Part shown: positions 58,346 through 64,000 of the stretch, in pieces | Position numbering within the stretch: the stretch's first letter is position 1 | Layout of the letters: every line of letters begins with the position of its first letter | Source: Microbulbifer agarilyticus | Lineage (GTDB): Bacteria > Pseudomonadota > Gammaproteobacteria > Pseudomonadales > Cellvibrionaceae | DNA length: 64,000 nucleotides | Direction: 5' to 3' | Assembly: GCF_001999945.1 (NCBI RefSeq) | Contig: NZ_CP019650.1 | Location: 2,046,001-2,110,000 of the forward strand | Notes under the pieces: model-generated | The model's input: the letters and a program-made list of their open reading frames with translations, nothing else | What the model was told of the DNA's origin: nothing | Databases searched by the model: none | Made by a program: the position numbers and the translations under genes

Positions 58346-58633
58346 ATGCCTACCGGTACCGTTAAGTGGTTCAATAATGCCAAGGGATATGGATTCATTC
58401 TTGCTGATGAAGGTGGAGAAGACCTGTTTGCACATTACTCGGCCATTCAAATGGAGGGTTACCGAACCCTGAAGGCCGGCCAGCAAGTACAGTTCGATAT
58501 TATCCAGGGAGATAAGGGCTACCATGCGGCCAATATCAGCGCTGCAGATGCGCCCCGCCCGGCTGAAGCCGCCGCGCCAGTGTCGCAAGCGCAGCCCGTT
58601 CGAGAGAAAGAAACGGAAGATATGCTGGACTAA
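58346..58633 (+). CDS. cspD: Cold-shock-domain protein CspD
   Basis: 95 aa. Cold-shock domain with RNP motifs (GTVKWFNNAKGYGFI and EDLFAHYSAI), followed by a charged tail of about 28 residues. The tail and position next to clpS and icd mark it as CspD-type, linked in E. coli to slowed replication in stationary phase. AGAGGGATT is a suitable ribosome site. Confidence 0.93.
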   Translation: MPTGTVKWFNNAKGYGFILADEGGEDLFAHYSAIQMEGYRTLKAGQQVQFDIIQGDKGYHAANISAADAPRPAEAAAPVSQAQPVREKETEDMLD

Positions 58634-58801
58634 CCAGCCCGGTGTGCGGATCTACATTCTGTAGCCTCCGCATGCCATAAATGAGCCGGAGGTTCCGGTC
58701 CATTCTTTCTATTTGGAAGAGTGATCTTTTTGCCTGCCCGGATAGTGGTACTCGCGTTCCAGTCCTGCCATCCTCGCCAGAGCTTCCGCTGATCAAAATT
58801 C

Positions 58802-58842
58802 AAAAAAAAGGCCCCGTACCTTTCGGTACGGGGCCTTTTTTC
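58802..58842 (-). terminator. Terminator after icd
   Basis: Near-perfect stem GGCCCCGTACC / GGTACGGGGCC with A-run and T-run on either side. It ends 10 bases before the icd stop and could also stop plus-strand readthrough. Confidence 0.92.
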
Positions 58843-58851
58843 GAAGGTCTA

Positions 58852-60102
58852 TCAGGCCATGTGCTTGATAACTTCGTCTCCGAATTCGGAGCAGGACTTC
58901 AGCTCAGCGCCGTCCATCAGACGCTCGAAGTCATAGGTAACAGTCTTGGCTTCGATAGCGCCTTCCATACCTTTAACAACCAGCTCGGCCGCTTCGTTCC
59001 ACCCCAGGTGACGCAGCATCATCTCTGCGGACAGAATCAGGGAGCCCGGGTTTACTTTGTCCTGACCAGCGTACTTAGGCGCAGTACCGTGGGTTGCTTC
59101 GAACAGAGCAACGTCGTCGGACAGGTTCGCACCCGGAGCAATACCGATACCACCAACCTGTGCGGCCAGTGCGTCGGACAGGTAGTCGCCGTTCAGGTTC
59201 AGGGTGGCGATTACGTCGTACTCAGCCGGACGCAGCAGAATCTGCTGCAGCATGGCATCTGCGATCACGTCCTTAACCACGATTTCCTTGCCGGTGTTCG
59301 GGTTCTTGAAGCTGCACCATGGGCCACCGTCGATCGGCTGAGCGCCAAACTCTTCGCGAGCCAGCTCGTAGCCCCAGTCAGCGAAGGCACCTTCGGTGAA
59401 CTTCATGATGTTGCCTTTGTGCACCAGGGTCAGGGAGTCGCGGTCCTGATCGATGGTGTACTGCAGAGCTTTGCGTACCAGGCGCTTGGTGCCCTCTTCG
59501 GATACCGGCTTAACACCGATACCTACGTTCTGCGGGAAGCGGATTTTCTTAACACCCATCTCGTCCTGCAGGAACTTAACAACCTTGTTCGCCTCGTCAG
59601 TACCGGCCTTCCACTCGATACCTGCGTAGATGTCTTCGGAGTTTTCACGGAAGATCACCATGTCTACCTTGTTCGGCTCTTTAACCGGGGAAGGTACACC
59701 GTTGAACCAGCGAACCGGACGCTGACATACGTAAAGGTCAAGTTCCTGACGCAGGGCAACGTTCAGGGAGCGGAAACCGCCGCCTACTGGAGTGGTCAGC
59801 GGGCCTTTAATGCTTACAACGTAATCTTTGATCGCTTCCAGAGTCTCAGCCGGGAACCAGTCGCCGCTGTAGGTTTCTGCTGCTTTCTCACCGCAGAAAA
59901 TTTCCATCCATGCGATGGACTTTTCGCCGCTGTAAGCATTGCTTACCGCTGCGTCGATCACTTTGCGCATTACCGGGGTAATATCCACGCCGATGCCGTC
60001 ACCTTCGATGAAAGGGATGATCGGGGTGTTTGGTACGTTCAGGGAACCGTCTGCATTGACTGTAACTTTTTCGCCGTTTGCCGGCACTTGGATATGACCC
60101 AT
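58852..60102 (-). CDS. icd: NADP-dependent isocitrate dehydrogenase
   Basis: 416 aa, the same length as E. coli Icd. Converts isocitrate to 2-oxoglutarate in the citric acid cycle. Family features include [24 protein letters not shown] (Ser phosphorylation site region) and [26 protein letters not shown]. The ATG at 60102 ([12 protein letters not shown]) has a GGAGT site upstream; the longer frame is unsupported. Confidence 0.97.
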   Translation of the reverse strand: MGHIQVPANGEKVTVNADGSLNVPNTPIIPFIEGDGIGVDITPVMRKVIDAAVSNAYSGEKSIAWMEIFCGEKAAETYSGDWFPAETLEAIKDYVVSIKGPLTTPVGGGFRSLNVALRQELDLYVCQRPVRWFNGVPSPVKEPNKVDMVIFRENSEDIYAGIEWKAGTDEANKVVKFLQDEMGVKKIRFPQNVGIGVKPVSEEGTKRLVRKALQYTIDQDRDSLTLVHKGNIMKFTEGAFADWGYELAREEFGAQPIDGGPWCSFKNPNTGKEIVVKDVIADAMLQQILLRPAEYDVIATLNLNGDYLSDALAAQVGGIGIAPGANLSDDVALFEATHGTAPKYAGQDKVNPGSLILSAEMMLRHLGWNEAAELVVKGMEGAIEAKTVTYDFERLMDGAELKSCSEFGDEVIKHMA

Positions 60103-60378
60103 TATTAAGTTGACTCCAGTAACTCTTTGACTAAACGTCCGGCTATTTCGGGGAAAAAGGGGCATACCTCGCCAAAATTTCCATTGCCGGTCATGGTTGC
60201 CGCCCGCTGTTTGCGCCGTTGCACCCACCAAGCTGGCTAAAAATCGGCGCGATTATACCAGCATCGGGCTGTTTTTGTAGTTTCGTTACAACCAAGGCAC
60301 TATGAAGAATCAATTTCTCCTCATTTTCTCGTCAAATCGCCCTGTTTTGGCCTCTTAAAGGGGTGTAAAAGTGTCCCA

Positions 60379-61065
60379 ATGAGCAAACTGATCCTTTTAA
60401 ACAAGCCCTTTGGCGTCCTGTGTCAGTTCACGGACCCGGACGGCCGCCCTACGCTGGCTAGTTATATTACCCAGCCGGGTGTGTATGCAGCCGGTCGCCT
60501 CGATTACGACTCCGAGGGCCTGCTGCTGCTGACTTCAGATGGCCAGCTACAGCATCGGATTGCGCACCCGAAGAACAAACTGCCGAAAACGTACTGGGCC
60601 CAGGTTGAAGGGGCCGTAACCGAAGAGGCGCTGGAGGCGCTGCGCAAGGGGGTTACCTTAAAAGATGGGCTTACGGCTCCGGGAAAAGCGCGTGCCATCG
60701 ACGAACCGGACATATGGCCTCGCACCCCCCCAATTCGGGAGCGGCAATCGATTCCAACCTCCTGGATCGAGCTGACAATCACTGAGGGGCGAAACCGGCA
60801 AGTCCGGCGTATGACCGCGGCGGTTGGATTCCCTACTCTGCGCCTTATTCGGCACGCTATTGGTAACTGGCGCCTGGATGGGTTGGCTCCGGGTGAGTCG
60901 CGAACCGTTGAAGTACACCTGCCCGACATACCCAAAGATACGGCAAGAAGCCGCAAGCCCCGCACCGCTGGCTCTAGTCGCCAGCAGAAACGCGAACCTA
61001 CTCGAGGTAACCGGCCAGCCAAACGGCCCTCATCGCAGCGCACCAGGCGGAAGCCCGGCCGGTAA
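60379..61065 (+). CDS. rluE: 23S rRNA pseudouridine synthase RluE-type
   Basis: 228 aa RsuA-family pseudouridine synthase. Catalytic Asp in [19 protein letters not shown], and the GRNRQVRRM motif. The absence of an S4 domain and the [13 protein letters not shown] start match RluE. The C-terminal 40 residues are a basic low-complexity tail ([19 protein letters not shown]...) that may add RNA binding. Confidence 0.92.
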   Translation: MSKLILLNKPFGVLCQFTDPDGRPTLASYITQPGVYAAGRLDYDSEGLLLLTSDGQLQHRIAHPKNKLPKTYWAQVEGAVTEEALEALRKGVTLKDGLTAPGKARAIDEPDIWPRTPPIRERQSIPTSWIELTITEGRNRQVRRMTAAVGFPTLRLIRHAIGNWRLDGLAPGESRTVEVHLPDIPKDTARSRKPRTAGSSRQQKREPTRGNRPAKRPSSQRTRRKPGR

Positions 61066-61277
61066 ATCAGAAGGGACTATTGGTATCCTCTATTGTCTAA
61101 GTTAGACGCCATATTTTGCCCCGTACCTGGCAACGATGCATGGATATGCCGTGAAATTGGTCACATGAGCGATTCGCGGGTAAAATGCGCCCCCATTTTC
61201 ACGCCCGCGGGCGTCATTGGGGCGCGAGCGGCCTTGAAAAAGCGGCGCTCCCCCTCACTGTAACAACCCGGTATTTC

Positions 61278-62479
61278 ATGTCAGCTTCGGATATGTCTGT
61301 GTCGTCAGTAACGTCAACCTCTACCAATACGACAAAGCGCGTCATTGTCGGCATGTCCGGCGGTGTGGATTCGTCTGTCGCCGCTCTGCTTCTTATGCAA
61401 CAGGGCTATCAGGTAGAAGGCCTGTTTATGAAGAACTGGGATGAGGACGACGGCACGGAGTACTGTACCGCGAAGCAGGACCTCGCGGATGCCGAGTCTG
61501 TTTGCCAGCGTCTCGGTATCAAGCTCCATACCGCAAACTTTGCCGCAGAGTACTGGGACAATGTGTTTGAGTATTTCCTAGCGGAATACAAAGCCGGGCG
61601 CACACCGAACCCGGACATTCTGTGTAACCGCGAAATCAAATTCAAAGTGTTTCTTGAGTACGCAGAAATGCTGGGCGCGGACGCCATCGCTACCGGGCAC
61701 TATACCCGCCGTATCGACAAAGATGGCCGCACCTATCTTGGCAAAGGCCTAGACCCGAACAAAGACCAAAGCTACTTCCTTCACGCGGTGGGTGAAGCCG
61801 AGTTCGCCAAGTCACTCTTTCCACTGGGGGAGCTTGAGAAGCCGGAAGTCCGCCGCATCGCCGAGGAAAACGGCCTCATTACGCACAGCAAGAAGGACAG
61901 CACCGGTATTTGCTTTATCGGTGAACGCCGCTTCAAGGACTTCCTGGAGCAGTATCTGCCCGCGCAGCCCGGGGAGATGCAAACTCCCGAAGGTGAAGTG
62001 ATGGGCCAGCACGCCGGCCTGATGTACCACACAATCGGCCAGCGCCAGGGGCTGGGTATTGGTGGCATTAAAGGCGCTGGAGACCAGCCCTGGTATGTGG
62101 TTGGCAAGGATCTTGAACGCAATGTGCTGCTGGTAGCTCAGGGCAAACACCACCCCCTGCTCTACTCTACCGGCCTTGAAGCGACGCAAGCCCATTGGAT
62201 TAATGGTGCGCCTCCCGCGCAGCACTTCCGCGCGGCGGCAAAAACACGCTACCGTCAAGACGATCAGAATTGTGAAGTGATTGTTGGTGACGATGGCAAG
62301 TTAGTGATTAGTTTTGACACGCCTCAGCGCGCCGTTACCCCGGGCCAATCTGTGGTGTTTTATCAGGGTGATATCTGTCTGGGTGGCGCGGTGATCGACC
62401 GTGCCACCGGCATCGGCGAAGTGGATACCGATGCGGCCCGCGGCGCGGCAAAATCCGAGAAGGCTGTAGGGAGCAACTC

Positions 62480-62483
<4 letters not shown>
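61278..62483 (+). CDS. mnmA: tRNA-specific 2-thiouridylase MnmA
   Basis: 401 aa. Adds sulfur to U34 of tRNAs for Lys, Glu and Gln. ATP-binding [15 protein letters not shown] near the N-terminus, [13 protein letters not shown] holding the first catalytic Cys, and [12 protein letters not shown] with the second. ATG at 61278 is chosen; the frame opens much earlier, and a second ATG lies five codons on. The stop overlaps the hflD start. Confidence 0.95.

Positions 62484-64000
<1,517 letters not shown>

Noticed and set aside
58681..60108. 475-aa plus-strand frame opposite icd
   Set aside because: Antisense to isocitrate dehydrogenase, which matches the family over its full length.

Overview
The window looks like a chromosomal segment of a marine or soil gammaproteobacterium. 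The right-hand third keeps a gene order I recognise from Pseudomonas and relatives (cysG-serS-crcB-rarA-lolA-ftsK / trxB-aat-bpt-infA / clpA-clpS / cspD / icd / rluE-mnmA-hflD-purB). Together with the large TonB receptors and the penicillin-acylase family enzyme, this suggests a Cellvibrionales-type bacterium such as Microbulbifer. The genus is an inference. No rRNA or tRNA gene was seen.

Layout. (1) 1-6151: the 5' part of the Prc/Tsp periplasmic protease (minus strand), a translationally coupled modABC molybdate transporter (minus strand), and an ECF sigma factor coupled to a tiny zinc-finger anti-sigma-like protein (plus strand). (2) 6152-7104: an AT-rich stretch with palindromes and no gene. 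(3) 7026-13568: an integron cassette array without an integrase (CALIN type), with twelve recognisable attC sites plus one degenerate site. All cassettes lie on the plus strand and carry small single ORFs: a GNAT acetyltransferase, an RlaP-like nucleotidyltransferase, an OstA/LptA-like periplasmic protein, a DUF2007-like protein, secreted Cys-containing proteins and small membrane proteins. (4) 13569-25624: a flexible region of small plus-strand genes (P-loop kinase, SnoaL-like, lipoprotein, VOC, serine hydrolase, DUF1254, PAS). It contains an apparent attC scar at 19164, a rearrangement junction at about 21065 where two 5'-truncated genes meet, an unidentified 199-aa protein, a crotonase/SnoaL pair and an orphan tyrosine recombinase.

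(5) 25718-32286, minus strand: a CcdA/thioredoxin pair and a B12 uptake and salvage operon (btuB-btuR-cobQ-btuF) led by a cobalamin riboswitch. (6) 32389-37906, minus strand: a His/Gly-rich secreted protein coupled to a DUF2092 protein, a YheT-type hydrolase, and egtB-egtD-DUF411 (ergothioneine synthesis plus a metal-binding lipoprotein). (7) 38087-43359: a TonB-dependent receptor and a penicillin-acylase family enzyme, divergently transcribed from a repeat-rich regulatory region. (8) 43428-64000: conserved core genes for siroheme, seryl-tRNA, fluoride export, replication-fork repair, lipoprotein sorting, chromosome translocation and thioredoxin reduction. A complete bacterial N-degron set (aat, bpt, clpA, clpS) surrounds infA, and isocitrate dehydrogenase, tRNA/rRNA modification genes and the start of purB follow.

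The most unusual parts are the integrase-less cassette array, its likely decayed continuation downstream, and the truncation junction at about 21065. Start codons were chosen from Shine-Dalgarno-like sequence, overlap with neighbours and signal peptides, and several are marked as uncertain.
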